A stretch of DNA of 64,000 nt from Polaribacter porphyrae (GTDB lineage: Bacteria; Bacteroidota; Bacteroidia; Flavobacteriales; Flavobacteriaceae), in assembly GCF_002954685.1 (NCBI RefSeq), contig NZ_MSCN01000001.1:706256-770255 (forward strand), written 5' to 3'. Position numbers and translations under genes: made by a program. Below the pieces are notes generated by a model. The model saw only the letters and a program-made list of their open reading frames with translations. It was not told the DNA's origin and searched no databases. Below are positions 9,060-18,324 of the stretch, piece by piece (positions within the stretch are counted from its first letter, which is position 1; each line of letters opens with the position of its first letter).

Positions 9060-9851
9060 TTAAAATCCTCTTTGCCTCTTGGCTTCATAGATAACAATTG
9101 CTGCAGCTACAGAAACATTCATAGAATCGATTTGCCCATGCATAGGTATATAAATATTTTGAGCAGCATTTTCTCTCCAAATTTCAGATAAACCAGTAGC
9201 CTCTGTACCTACAACAATTGCAGATGCTTTTGTGTAATTTTCTTTATAATATTCATTAGAATTTTGCAAAGTAGCACTATAAATAGCAATCTTATTTTCT
9301 TTTAAGAACTCGATAATTTCTTCTGATGTACCTATTGCAATTTGATTCGTAAAAATACACCCAACACTAGACCTAATAATATTGGGATTGTACATATCAC
9401 TTTTAGGATTTGCAATAAAAACTGCATCAATATTGGCAGCGTCAGCAGTTCTTAATAAGGCACCTATATTTCCTGGTTTTTCGATTCCTTCAGCTACTAA
9501 AATTAATGGATTTTTGTTGTTTAGATTGATATTTTCTAATAAAAAATCTTTGGTTTTTGTAACTGCAATTATACCTTCTGTAGAATTTCTATACGCCAAT
9601 TTTTGATACACTTCTTTTGAAATCGAAATTTTATTGATATTATCATTAAACAAATGTAAAACTTCATTTTCTGATATTAAATCAGCATAGAAAAGAATGG
9701 TGTCAAACTTATAATTTGCGGCAATAGCTAAAGAAATTTCACGCTTTCCTTCAATTAAAAATAAACTTTGTTTTTTACGCTCTCTAGATTTCTCTTGAAG
9801 TTTTATTAGATTTTTAATGTAGGTATTTTGAATGCTAGTAATTTCTTTCAT
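9060..9851 (-). CDS. SpoU/TrmH-type RNA 2'-O-methyltransferase
   Basis: This 263-residue SPOUT methyltransferase should transfer a methyl group from S-adenosylmethionine to a ribose 2'-OH of rRNA or tRNA. An N-terminal substrate-binding segment (FLIEGKREISLAI) precedes the knotted domain with motif 1 NPNIIRSSVGCIF, motif 2 VVGTEATGLSEIW and motif 3 IPMHGQIDSMNVSVAAAIVI. The frame extends upstream to 9923, but a TATATTTG promoter box at 9857-9864 lies inside that extension, and MKEITSIQNTYIKNLIKLQE is a typical family start. I therefore choose 9851. The exact RNA target cannot be determined. Confidence 0.9.
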   Translation of the reverse strand: MKEITSIQNTYIKNLIKLQEKSRERKKQSLFLIEGKREISLAIAANYKFDTILFYADLISENEVLHLFNDNINKISISKEVYQKLAYRNSTEGIIAVTKTKDFLLENINLNNKNPLILVAEGIEKPGNIGALLRTADAANIDAVFIANPKSDMYNPNIIRSSVGCIFTNQIAIGTSEEIIEFLKENKIAIYSATLQNSNEYYKENYTKASAIVVGTEATGLSEIWRENAAQNIYIPMHGQIDSMNVSVAAAIVIYEAKRQRGF

Positions 9852-9856
9852 CAACA

Positions 9857-9864
9857 CAAATATA
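9857..9864 (-). promoter_or_regulatory. -7 promoter box of the SpoU methyltransferase gene
   Basis: The minus strand reads TATATTTG, an exact TAnnTTTG match ending five bases before the chosen ATG at 9851. A transcript started from it would have an almost absent leader, which is the main evidence for the shorter protein. Confidence 0.5.
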
Positions 9865-9978
9865 CCTATTTGTAAGTATTTTATTTTTAAAAATAAAATC
9901 AACATTTGTATCACATAATTCAAAAAAACTTACAACATAAAAAAAATAGATTACTATTGGCTTTAAGTTTTAGTATTA

Positions 9979-10284
9979 ATGTCTATTAGCAACAAAGAAG
10001 TTACAACTAAAGAAAAAAAAATGATACTACAGAAATTAATATCAATGAAAGCGATTTAGCTCAAAACAGTTGGGGAAACTGGAAAACTACCTCTTGTTTT
10101 AGATACTTAAGATATCAAATTAAAAAGGCAAATAATAATAATGTGAATGGTATATCAGATTCAAAAACAACTTCAAAAAATCATTTCAATGTCTATAAGG
10201 GTAAAGGAGAATAAAGGAGAAAGAACAGATGATGGGCGTTTTACTGTTAGAATAAGTAAACAATATACACAGTATTTTTTTTGA
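9979..10284 (+). pseudogene. Decayed small gene with at least two frameshifts
   Basis: Three overlapping pieces read as one broken protein. Frame A starts at ATG 9979 (MSISNKEVTTKEKK). Just after, a run of nine A at 10013-10021 changes the frame; with one more A it would continue as NDTTEININESDLAQNSWGN and on through CFRYLRYQIKKANNN, ending at 10214. A third piece, MSIRVKENKGERTDDGRFTV onward (10189-10284), is in another frame and looks like the continuation. The W-G-x-W...C-F/Y...Y-x-x-K pattern resembles a small domain of secreted flavobacterial proteins, but I cannot name it. The rest of this roughly 590-base gap (10285-10396) shows nothing recognisable. Confidence 0.45.
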
Positions 10285-10396
10285 GTAAAAGTTTTAACAA
10301 AATTAGTTTTACAATAGGAAAAGTAATTTTTGTAAGAGTTTGATAGTCATATTTTTATGCAGAATTTAATCATTAATATCAATGAAAAAGAAAGTT

Positions 10397-10429
10397 AAAA
10401 GGCTCGCATTTGCGAGCCTTTTTGATTTT
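10397..10429. terminator. Strong bidirectional intrinsic terminator
   Basis: AAAAGGCTCGCA (10397-10408) and TGCGAGCCTTTT (10411-10422) are perfect reverse complements with A- and T-rich flanks on both sides. It ends the minus-strand amidohydrolase operon (stop at 10443) and would also stop plus-strand transcription. Confidence 0.85.
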
Positions 10430-10442
10430 TTTAAATTAATTT

Positions 10443-11738
10443 TTATTTAGACTTATATTTGTTAGCATAACGTTTCCAAAGTTTTGTTTGGTGTGTTTCT
10501 AAACTAATATCTCTACCTTGAATGTAAGCTTTTGTTAAGATATTTCCTCTCATATCTAATGCATCACCTTCAGAAATAAACAGAGTTGCATCTTTACCAA
10601 CTTCAAGAGTACCTACTTTATCATCTATTCCTAAAATTTTTGCAGAGTTAGATGTAAGAAGTTTTAAAGCTACTTCTTTATCTAAACCATGTGCAGCAAA
10701 AGTACCTGCGTAAAAAGGTAAATTTCTGGTATTCATACGTTCCATTTGACCTTCCATGCCTAAACAAACTAAAACGCCTTTATCAATTAAAACTTTGGCA
10801 ATAGTGTAAGTGTAATCATAAGCGTCATCTTCGTTGTTAGGATTTCTATGAGGTCTGTCTAAAACAACACCAACATTGTTTTTTACCAACATATCTGCAA
10901 CACTTTCAGCCCCATCACCATGTACAATTACAATATTTTTGATACCTAAATCTTTACATATAGTTACAGCATCTGTAATTTCTTTAGCTCCACTAGTATG
11001 AATAAAAACTTTTTGGGTTCCATCAAATAATCCTTTAGTAGCCTCATAAGGTAAATGTGTTTTTTCTTTATTACTTGCTAAATAATTTTTTGCATTCATA
11101 AAATACTGCTTAATATTATCTATATTTTTGCCATATTTTGGGTCAGCTTTCAAAGCAGGATCTTCTCCTAGCCACCATCTGCCTCTAGTAAAGCTTCCTG
11201 GCCAATTTATATGAATTGCATCATCAGTCTTAAAAGCTGCATCTTCCCAGTTCCAAGCATCTAATTGCACAATAGAAGATGTACCAGAAATAGTACCTCC
11301 TCTAGGTGAAGTTTGTGCCATTAAAACTCCATTTGGTCTCATTGATTCTACTACTTTACTTTCTGCATTGTATGCAATTAAACTACGTATATGAGGATTC
11401 ATTGCTCCAACTTCATCAAAATCTCTGGTTGCTTTTACAGCGTCTATTTCTGCTAAACCTAAAGAAGCATTTGCAGCAATAAAACCAGGATAAATATGTT
11501 TTCCTTTGGCATTGATAACTGTTCCTTGCCTAGCTATTTTAGCCATTGCAGAACCTACAAAAGTAATTTTACCATTAGCAAACATTACTAATGAGTTTTT
11601 AATTATTTGCCCATTTCCTAAATGTGCAGTTGCACCTTCAATAGAAATAGCATTGCTTTGTTTTGGTGCAGGTGTTTGTTGTGCGTTGATGCTTGTCATC
11701 AAAAAGAAAAACATCAAACTATATATTATTTTTTTCAT
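10443..11738 (-). CDS. Secreted amidohydrolase-family protein lacking the HxH metal motif
   Basis: This 431-residue protein has a signal peptide (MKKIIYSLMFFFLMTSINA) and the amidohydrolase/imidazolonepropionase-like fold: an N-terminal composite sandwich (SLVMFANGKITFVGS), a barrel, and a C-terminal return with LLTSNSAKILGIDDKVGTLE. The strand that normally ends with PGxIDxHxH reads IYPGFIAANASLGLAEI, so the first two metal-binding histidines are missing. Other His residues occur in VFIHTSGAKE and IVIVHGDGAES. It lies 6 bases downstream of the larger amidohydrolase and is clearly in the same operon. It may be a non-catalytic partner subunit; activity is unproven. Confidence 0.85.
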   Translation of the reverse strand: MKKIIYSLMFFFLMTSINAQQTPAPKQSNAISIEGATAHLGNGQIIKNSLVMFANGKITFVGSAMAKIARQGTVINAKGKHIYPGFIAANASLGLAEIDAVKATRDFDEVGAMNPHIRSLIAYNAESKVVESMRPNGVLMAQTSPRGGTISGTSSIVQLDAWNWEDAAFKTDDAIHINWPGSFTRGRWWLGEDPALKADPKYGKNIDNIKQYFMNAKNYLASNKEKTHLPYEATKGLFDGTQKVFIHTSGAKEITDAVTICKDLGIKNIVIVHGDGAESVADMLVKNNVGVVLDRPHRNPNNEDDAYDYTYTIAKVLIDKGVLVCLGMEGQMERMNTRNLPFYAGTFAAHGLDKEVALKLLTSNSAKILGIDDKVGTLEVGKDATLFISEGDALDMRGNILTKAYIQGRDISLETHQTKLWKRYANKYKSK

Positions 11739-11744
11739 CTTTTT

Positions 11745-14717
11745 TTAGTTTTTAAGTTCTTCTAAAGTATCACACTCAAAGTTTCTATCTTTTCTTTTCA
11801 TAGGTGCTTTTGTTGGTGCTCCACCTAATTTTTCTTTCAGCATCATATTAATAAGTTTACTTTTTTCTTGAGTGATTGCTTCACGTTTTTTTAGATCTTC
11901 TTGTCTATCAAAAAATACTTTACCTTCTATAATTGTCTTTTCTACTTTAGCATAAATAGACATTGGGTGATGAGACCATAATACAACATCTGCATCTTTA
12001 CCTTCTTTAATACTGCCAACTCTATCATCTATATGTAATAATTTTGCAGGATTAATAGTTACTGTTTTCCAAGCATCCAATTCTGACATTCCACCATATT
12101 TCATAGTTTTTGCAGCTTCTTGATTTAAACGTCTAGACATTTCTCTATCATCAGAATTAATGGCAACTGTAACCCCAGCATTATGCATAATTGCAGCATT
12201 AAAAGGTATTGCATCATTAACTTCATATTTATAAGCCCACCAGTCAGAAAAAGTAGAACCACCTACACCATGTTCAGCCATTTTATCAGCTACTTTATAA
12301 CCTTCTAAAATGTGTGTGAATGTGTTTACATTAAAGTTGAATTTTTCTGCAACTTTCATTAACATATTAATCTCTGACTGTACATAAGAGTGACAAGAAA
12401 TAAAACGTTCTTTATTTAAAATTTCGGCAATAACTTCCATTTCAATATCTTTTCTGTAAGGCTTACCACTTTTCTTTAAAGCATCATATTCTTTAGCTCT
12501 AGTAAAATAGTCAGTAAACATTTGCTCAACTCCCATTCTTGTCTGTGGAAAACGTGTTCCATTTGGACTTCTAGATTGTTTTACATTTTCACCCAAAGCA
12601 AACTTGATGAATTTTGGCGTGTTTTCATAAATCATCCCTTGTGCATTTTCTCCCCATTTTAATTTAAGGATTGCAGAACGACCTCCAATAGGGTTTGCAG
12701 AACCATGTAATATTTGTGCTGATGTTGTACCTCCAGAAATATTTCTATAAATATTTATATCTGTTGGATCTACAACATCTTCTATAGTAACTTCTGCAGA
12801 TGAGTTTTGTGCCCATTCATTAATAGCAGAAGCAGCAATATGAGAGTGCTCATCAACAATACCAGCTGTTAAGTGTTTACCTGTACCATCGATTACAGTT
12901 GCTCTTCTTGAAGATAGGTTTTTTCCAATCTTTTCAATTTTACCTTCTTTTAATAGAACATCAGTATTTTTTAGAATCCCAGCATCTTCGCTTGTCCAAA
13001 CTGTTACATTTTTAACTAAAATAGTTTCTGTTTCTGGTTGCGTATAATTACCAAAACCAAGGTTTGGATAGCTTACAGGAAGAACTTCAGGAATATTGGC
13101 ATCTTTTTTCTTTTTGCTGTCTTTTTTCTTTTTGCTATCCTCTTTTTTTACTTTTTTACTGGCAGACCAAGAAGTTTCATTATCAGAACTATCAAATGCA
13201 GTACCCTGCATAACATTAGATGCGTTAATTACTTTACCCATCATTCTAGTGTAGCCAGTTTCTTCATTTAGAGTGATAGCAATCCAATCATCTTTAAAAG
13301 AAAATTTTGATTTCACTTTTTTATCCCCAATTTTAATAGTACCAGTTTGTTTAGCACCTTTACCTTTTATAGATAAATCGTAGTTTTTATTATTTACAGA
13401 TAGCATATAATCACCAGTAATATCTCTGATGTTCATATCATTAATTACATTTTTATCTCCTTGTACCCAGTTTTCATACATTATAGTTTTTGGGTCGAAA
13501 ATATCTCCTGATGTAATGATAAAGTTTGCATGACTACCAACTTTTAGATTTCCAATAGTACTATTTCCAATAATATTTGCAGGAATTGTTGTTAATGCAG
13601 CTAAAGCTTTTTCTTTATCAAAACCATATTTTATAGCTTTTTGTAAATTTTTATGAAAAGATTTTACAGATTTTAAGTTATGTGTTGTTAGAGCAAAATT
13701 TACTCCGTTTTTAGAAAGTACACTTAAATTTGATGGTTCTTGATTCCATTTACGCATATCTCGTAACGAAATTTGTTGTGCTAAAAGAGGATTAGAAACG
13801 TCATAGGCTTTACTAAAGTTAATCGGAATTATAAAATTTGCATTCAAATTTTTAATATCGTTAACACGTTCATATTCATCACCTGAACCAACAATGGTGT
13901 ACTGAATACCAAATTCATCACCCACTTTATCTGCTCTTGTAGCATCTAACCAATTGCCTGTTTCAAAAATTTGAACTAAATTTTTATTTTTATTTAAGGC
14001 TTCTAAAGACATGTCTTTATTATCCATATTACCTTTTGCATACCAATCTGCATCTAAATATACTTGACGTAATAAAGCCATAGCTCCCATTCTAGAACCT
14101 GGATATAATTGACGAGATTTTCTACTTTTATTAAAAGATAAAAACTGTGCAGAATTATCATCCAAAATTCGATAAGCATTGTTAGAATTTGGATTAAGAG
14201 CAACCAGTAAACCATTTCCACGAATAATACCATCGTGTAAATGAGTGTTTACAACCCCAAAACCAGCATTAATCATTGCTTTGGCTTTTTTGGAATCGAA
14301 TTTAAATTCATCTATAGGATTTGTTTCTGGTCTAATATGATCATTCCAATAATAACCACTTCTAGTTGCAGCATATTGGTTTCCTCCAAAGCCACCTCCT
14401 GATGGTCTTTTTGGTTTAGCAATACCAAAATCGGTATAAATATCTATAAAAGAAGGATAAATTGTTTTACCAGATACATCAACTGTATGAGTTCCTTTTG
14501 GAATTTTTACAGATTTACCAACTGCAACAACTTTACCGTCTTTTATTAGTAAAGTGCCGTTTTTTATAACTTCTGTTGGTGTTATGTAAATAGTAGCATT
14601 TTTAAAAGCGAAGCTTTTGTTGTCTTTAGTTTTGACTCCTTTATCTGTAGGAAAATAATCCTGTGCTTTAATTTGTGAAAGCGACAAGAAAAAGAGTAGA
14701 AAGAATAATTTTTTCAT
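11745..14717 (-). CDS. Secreted tandem amidohydrolase, N-half degenerate and C-half intact
   Basis: This 990-residue exported protein (signal peptide MKKLFFLLFFLSLSQIKA) holds two amidohydrolase modules. In the first (about 20-430) the metal strand reads IYPSFIDIYTDFGIAKP, with no HxH. After a spacer with a lysine-rich stretch (KKEDSKKKKDSKKKKD, about 530-545) the second module has LTAGIVDEHSHIAASAINEW with HxH intact, then CHSYVQSE, THILEGYKVADK, INSDDREMSRR and TVTINPAKLLHIDDRVGSI. The second half therefore looks catalytic; family members act on cyclic amides or peptides, but the substrate is unknown. It is the first gene of an operon with the smaller amidohydrolase behind it. Confidence 0.88.
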   Translation of the reverse strand: MKKLFFLLFFLSLSQIKAQDYFPTDKGVKTKDNKSFAFKNATIYITPTEVIKNGTLLIKDGKVVAVGKSVKIPKGTHTVDVSGKTIYPSFIDIYTDFGIAKPKRPSGGGFGGNQYAATRSGYYWNDHIRPETNPIDEFKFDSKKAKAMINAGFGVVNTHLHDGIIRGNGLLVALNPNSNNAYRILDDNSAQFLSFNKSRKSRQLYPGSRMGAMALLRQVYLDADWYAKGNMDNKDMSLEALNKNKNLVQIFETGNWLDATRADKVGDEFGIQYTIVGSGDEYERVNDIKNLNANFIIPINFSKAYDVSNPLLAQQISLRDMRKWNQEPSNLSVLSKNGVNFALTTHNLKSVKSFHKNLQKAIKYGFDKEKALAALTTIPANIIGNSTIGNLKVGSHANFIITSGDIFDPKTIMYENWVQGDKNVINDMNIRDITGDYMLSVNNKNYDLSIKGKGAKQTGTIKIGDKKVKSKFSFKDDWIAITLNEETGYTRMMGKVINASNVMQGTAFDSSDNETSWSASKKVKKEDSKKKKDSKKKKDANIPEVLPVSYPNLGFGNYTQPETETILVKNVTVWTSEDAGILKNTDVLLKEGKIEKIGKNLSSRRATVIDGTGKHLTAGIVDEHSHIAASAINEWAQNSSAEVTIEDVVDPTDINIYRNISGGTTSAQILHGSANPIGGRSAILKLKWGENAQGMIYENTPKFIKFALGENVKQSRSPNGTRFPQTRMGVEQMFTDYFTRAKEYDALKKSGKPYRKDIEMEVIAEILNKERFISCHSYVQSEINMLMKVAEKFNFNVNTFTHILEGYKVADKMAEHGVGGSTFSDWWAYKYEVNDAIPFNAAIMHNAGVTVAINSDDREMSRRLNQEAAKTMKYGGMSELDAWKTVTINPAKLLHIDDRVGSIKEGKDADVVLWSHHPMSIYAKVEKTIIEGKVFFDRQEDLKKREAITQEKSKLINMMLKEKLGGAPTKAPMKRKDRNFECDTLEELKN

Positions 14718-14808
14718 GTAGTTTGAATTAATTGAATTACTCTCTAAATTTAAAGATATGCTTTTGGTATTCTGTTAAAACACTTTATTTTAACAAAATT
14801 TTAAGAAG

Positions 14809-15885
14809 TTAAAAGTTGTTTTTAGATTCAAAATAGGAAATCAATAAATCAACTACATAATTGTAAGAATCTGTTCCTTTTGCTTGTTTATTTGCTTTTA
14901 AATAAGCATTGTATCCTTTTTTTACAATGGGTTCAAAAGGGTTTTTATAGGTTTGCCAAAACCGATAACTAGCATTGAAATCTTTAATAATTCCTTTATT
15001 TACAGATTGCCAAAGTTGTTTTGAAATTTCTTTATCTCTTTTTCTTATTTCAGAAATACAATATCCAAAAGCCATTCTATAGCTAGCATATTTAAAATAG
15101 ACATTATCATTATAATTTGCTGCTAAAAAACCAACAAAGTTTGCTTCATTTTCAGCAGCAAAACCAATTTGATGTGCCATTTCATGACAAGTAGTGGTTG
15201 GGTAACTGGTTTTAGGAATTCTATCATTTACTTGAGCTTCTCCAGTTAAAGGGTTTAAATATCCTGAAGTACCATTGTAAGTCTGTAATAAACTCATTAA
15301 AGAGCTTTTTACAGATTTAAATTTATAATTAAGTTGAGGAAAATCTTTAGATAAATTATCATATCCTAAAACTGCCATTTTATACATTTCTTTTTGTTGA
15401 TATGTATTTTCAACTTTTAAAGTATCATTTTTTGTAATTTCTAATTGATAATAATTCAATTTTTCAATAATATGATTGGTAACAGTTTGGAGTTGTTTTG
15501 TAGAATACTTTTCTTGTTTATAGTTTAAGTTTTTTGCTAAAGGTTCTCTGTAGTAATTCAAGCCCCAAAAAAGATAAAAGCAGAAATAAATTACAGATAA
15601 AATAGCAATAAAGTGAATCATTTTTAAGACAAAATTTCGAAATCTATTTTTAATCAATCGAAATAAAAAACGAACTAAAGTAAAGAGTAAGAAAGCAATT
15701 AAAAGATCTCCAATAGAAAAAGGAATCCAACCTAAAATAATTCTAAAAAAAGAAGAAATGTAAGGATATATTCCATTCGAATAATATTTTTCAATAAATT
15801 CAGGATTACTTTCAGCCAAACGCATCAAAAGCATTTGAATTGGCAAGAAAATTGCTAATATAATGTGAGATTTATTCCATTTCAT
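14809..15885 (-). CDS. DUF3810 family membrane protein with zincin-like HExxH motif
   Basis: This 358-residue protein has about three N-terminal membrane segments (near 8-22, 42-72 and 86-108) followed by a large soluble domain. That domain contains TTCHEMAHQIGFAAENEANF, with a HEMAH zinc-binding motif and a downstream glutamate-rich ENEANF that may supply the third ligand. This is the layout of DUF3810, a Bacteroidota family of putative membrane-bound metallopeptidases. No substrate is known. It is divergent from dnaB and stands alone. Confidence 0.87.
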   Translation of the reverse strand: MKWNKSHIILAIFLPIQMLLMRLAESNPEFIEKYYSNGIYPYISSFFRIILGWIPFSIGDLLIAFLLFTLVRFLFRLIKNRFRNFVLKMIHFIAILSVIYFCFYLFWGLNYYREPLAKNLNYKQEKYSTKQLQTVTNHIIEKLNYYQLEITKNDTLKVENTYQQKEMYKMAVLGYDNLSKDFPQLNYKFKSVKSSLMSLLQTYNGTSGYLNPLTGEAQVNDRIPKTSYPTTTCHEMAHQIGFAAENEANFVGFLAANYNDNVYFKYASYRMAFGYCISEIRKRDKEISKQLWQSVNKGIIKDFNASYRFWQTYKNPFEPIVKKGYNAYLKANKQAKGTDSYNYVVDLLISYFESKNNF

Positions 15886-16010
15886 TATTGGTAAAAATAG
15901 TAAAACAAATTAAATGCAAATTAGTTATTAACATGCTAATAACAATTTTTATCAAATATTTGTTTAAAAAGAAAGTTAACGTTTACACAGTAAAATTATC
16001 TCTAAAAAAT

Positions 16011-16018
16011 TACATTTG
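16011..16018 (+). promoter_or_regulatory. -7 promoter box of dnaB
   Basis: TACATTTG is an exact TAnnTTTG match ending six bases before the ATG at 16024. It overlaps the in-frame GTG at 16018, which makes that GTG unlikely as the start. Confidence 0.5.
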
Positions 16019-16023
16019 TGGCA

Positions 16024-17541
16024 ATGGAAAAAACGAATACGATAGCAGGAAAAAAAATTGATAAATCAAGAATTATTAGTCTTGAAAAAGGTAAGATTCC
16101 ACCACAGGCAGTAGATTTAGAAGAAGCTGTACTAGGAGCAATGATGATAGATAAAAAAGGAATTGATGATGTAATTGATATTTTACATTCTGATGCTTTT
16201 TATGATGTAAAGCATCAAGAAATCTATGCTGTTATCTATGAATTGTTCCAAAATTCACAACCAATTGACTTGTTAACAGTATCTAATTTGTTGAAAAAGA
16301 ATGGAAAGTTAGAAATGGTAGGTGGCGATTTTTACCTTATTCGTTTAACGCAAAAAGTAGCTTCTTCTGCACATATTGAATTCCATGCAAGAATTATATT
16401 ACAAAAATACATTCAGCGTAAATTAATCTCAATTTCATCAGAAATTATAGAAAATGCTTACGATGAAAGTACAGATGTTTTTGATTTGCTAGATGATGCA
16501 GAGGGTAAGTTATTTGAAGTAACACAAGGAAATTTAAAAAAGAGTTCAGAAGATGCAGGTTCTCTTGTAAAACAGGCTTTAAAGAAAATTCAAGAAATAG
16601 GAAACCAAGAAGGAATGTCCGGTTTAGCAACAGGTTTTACCAAGTTAGATGCTCTTACTTCTGGTTGGCAACCATCAGATTTAATCATTATTGCAGCAAG
16701 ACCAGGTATGGGTAAAACTGCTTTTGTAATTTCAATGGCAAAAAATATGGCTATCGATTTTAATCATGCAGTGGCTGTATTTTCACTAGAAATGTCTTCT
16801 GTTCAGTTGATTACAAGGATGATTTCTTCTGAAACAGGTTTAACATCAGAAAAATTAAGAAAAGGTAATCTTGAGCCACATGAATGGGAACAATTAAATG
16901 TAAAAGTTAAAAAACTTTCTGATGCTCCTATTTTTATAGATGATACACCTTCATTATCAATTTTTGATTTGCGTGCAAAAGCAAGACGTTTGGTATCTCA
17001 ACATAATGTGAAAATTATTGTAATTGACTATTTACAGTTAATGACAGCTGGTGGAAATGGAAAAGGTGGAGGAAACAGAGAGCAAGAAATTTCTACAATT
17101 TCTAGAAACTTAAAAGCATTAGCCAAAGAATTGTCAGTACCTGTAATTGCCCTTTCACAATTATCTAGAGCAGTGGAAACAAGAGGGGGAAGTAAAAGAC
17201 CTTTATTATCAGATTTACGTGAATCTGGTGCCATTGAGCAAGATGCAGATATCGTAAGCTTTATTTTTAGACCCGAATATTATGGAATGACAGAATGGGA
17301 TGATGATGAGCACACACCTTGTGAAGGTCAAGGAGAATTTATTGTGGCTAAACACAGAAATGGTGGTTTAGATAATATACGTTTGAAGTTTACAGGGCAT
17401 TTAGCTAAATTCTCTGATTTAGAAGAAGGGTTTAGTTCAGAATTTCAATCTTCTATGAACAATCCTTTTGATGATGATTTTTCTCCAAACCAAAGAATTG
17501 AGCCTAAAGATGCTTTTGGTGATGATGATGTGCCTTTTTAG
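16024..17541 (+). CDS. dnaB: Replicative DNA helicase DnaB
   Basis: This roughly 505-residue hexameric helicase unwinds DNA 5' to 3' at the replication fork and recruits primase. The N-terminal helical domain begins at PPQAVDLEEAVLGAMMIDKK. The RecA-like motor has Walker A ARPGMGKTAFVISMAKNMA, then FSLEMSSVQLITRM, Walker B IIVIDYLQLM, the sensor segment PVIALSQLSRAVE and the arginine-finger region SDLRESGAIEQDADIV. The tail is acidic (NPFDDDF...DAFGDDDVPF), like tips that bind single-stranded DNA-binding partners. The frame also offers a GTG six bases upstream, but it lies in a TAnnTTTG box, so the ATG is preferred. No intein is present. Confidence 0.96.
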   Translation: MEKTNTIAGKKIDKSRIISLEKGKIPPQAVDLEEAVLGAMMIDKKGIDDVIDILHSDAFYDVKHQEIYAVIYELFQNSQPIDLLTVSNLLKKNGKLEMVGGDFYLIRLTQKVASSAHIEFHARIILQKYIQRKLISISSEIIENAYDESTDVFDLLDDAEGKLFEVTQGNLKKSSEDAGSLVKQALKKIQEIGNQEGMSGLATGFTKLDALTSGWQPSDLIIIAARPGMGKTAFVISMAKNMAIDFNHAVAVFSLEMSSVQLITRMISSETGLTSEKLRKGNLEPHEWEQLNVKVKKLSDAPIFIDDTPSLSIFDLRAKARRLVSQHNVKIIVIDYLQLMTAGGNGKGGGNREQEISTISRNLKALAKELSVPVIALSQLSRAVETRGGSKRPLLSDLRESGAIEQDADIVSFIFRPEYYGMTEWDDDEHTPCEGQGEFIVAKHRNGGLDNIRLKFTGHLAKFSDLEEGFSSEFQSSMNNPFDDDFSPNQRIEPKDAFGDDDVPF

Positions 17542-17549
17542 AATTTTAT

Positions 17550-18263
17550 ATGGATACAGAATTTGTTAATATTTTTGGTTTAGGGTTAGGTTTATTAGGA
17601 ATTATTTTAGCTATTTATTTTTATTACAAAAGTAAAAAGAAAAAGAAATTTTATTATTTAATTGATAGTTATAATATTATTTCTAATGATGCTAAAGAGG
17701 TTAATAATCTTGAAGTTTTTCATAAAAAAAATAAAATTAGTACTTTGACTATAAGTAAAATTTTAATTTGGAATTCAGGTAATACACCTGTTTTTAAAAA
17801 AGATCTACCAAAGAAAAATAAAATTTCGATTTCTTCAGAAAAAATATTTGATTTCTCTTTGATGTATAATTCAGATTATGATTCTGGTTTAACATTAGAA
17901 AAAAATAAATCTTCAATAAATGTAGATTTTGATTATATCGAAGCAAATAAAGGATTTATCATAAAATTAATTCATTCTGGTGAATCTAGTGACTCTGTTG
18001 AAATAAGTTGCAAAATTATTGGAGGATTACCTCTAAAAAAAGTTGATCAAGATTATTTAGAAACAGTTTCTTTAAAATCAAAAATTAAAAATACTATTTT
18101 CTTTTTACTTGGTTTAATATCATTCTTAACAGCTTATCACTTTACATTTTTGAATATTGAATTTAGAGAATTACTAATATATTTAAGCTTTGTATTTACT
18201 TTTCTCTTTATTATTAGTTTTTTCAAAAAAAAGATACCAAAAAAAATGATTGAAAAGTTTTGA
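17550..18263 (+). CDS. Membrane protein of unknown function
   Basis: This 237-residue protein starts eight bases after dnaB stops. It has one N-terminal helix (about 7-27, followed by KSKKKKK), a central soluble domain of about 140 residues and two C-terminal helices (about 180-198 and 206-223) with a lysine-rich end. I recognise no family. The pattern (one helix, beta-rich domain with ILIWNSGNTPVFKKDL, helix pair) resembles uncharacterised accessory proteins next to defence or toxin-antitoxin loci, and a VapBC-like pair follows. Its codon use appears even more AT-rich than dnaB. It may be a recent insertion between housekeeping genes. Confidence 0.7.
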   Translation: MDTEFVNIFGLGLGLLGIILAIYFYYKSKKKKKFYYLIDSYNIISNDAKEVNNLEVFHKKNKISTLTISKILIWNSGNTPVFKKDLPKKNKISISSEKIFDFSLMYNSDYDSGLTLEKNKSSINVDFDYIEANKGFIIKLIHSGESSDSVEISCKIIGGLPLKKVDQDYLETVSLKSKIKNTIFFLLGLISFLTAYHFTFLNIEFRELLIYLSFVFTFLFIISFFKKKIPKKMIEKF

Positions 18264-18287
18264 AATCATTTTAACATATATTGTACG

Positions 18288-18306
18288 TAATAATTTATTA
18301 AATTTG
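18288..18306 (+). promoter_or_regulatory. Promoter and possible operator of the toxin-antitoxin pair
   Basis: TAAATTTG (18299-18306) matches the -7 consensus, with TTG at 18281 as a possible -33 element at a rather short spacing. It overlaps the inverted repeat TAATAA-T-TTATTA (18288-18300). Just outside, TTGTACGTAATAA (18281) and TTGCACGTATAATAA (18304) are near-direct repeats. Autoregulation by the antitoxin is inferred. Confidence 0.4.
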
Positions 18307-18324
18307 CACGTATAATAAAATATT

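Noticed and set aside
13038..13271. Open reading frame antisense to the large amidohydrolase
   Set aside because: It is a by-product of the lysine-rich linker, which reads as a phenylalanine-rich frame on the other strand; the same applies to the frame at 43210-43440.
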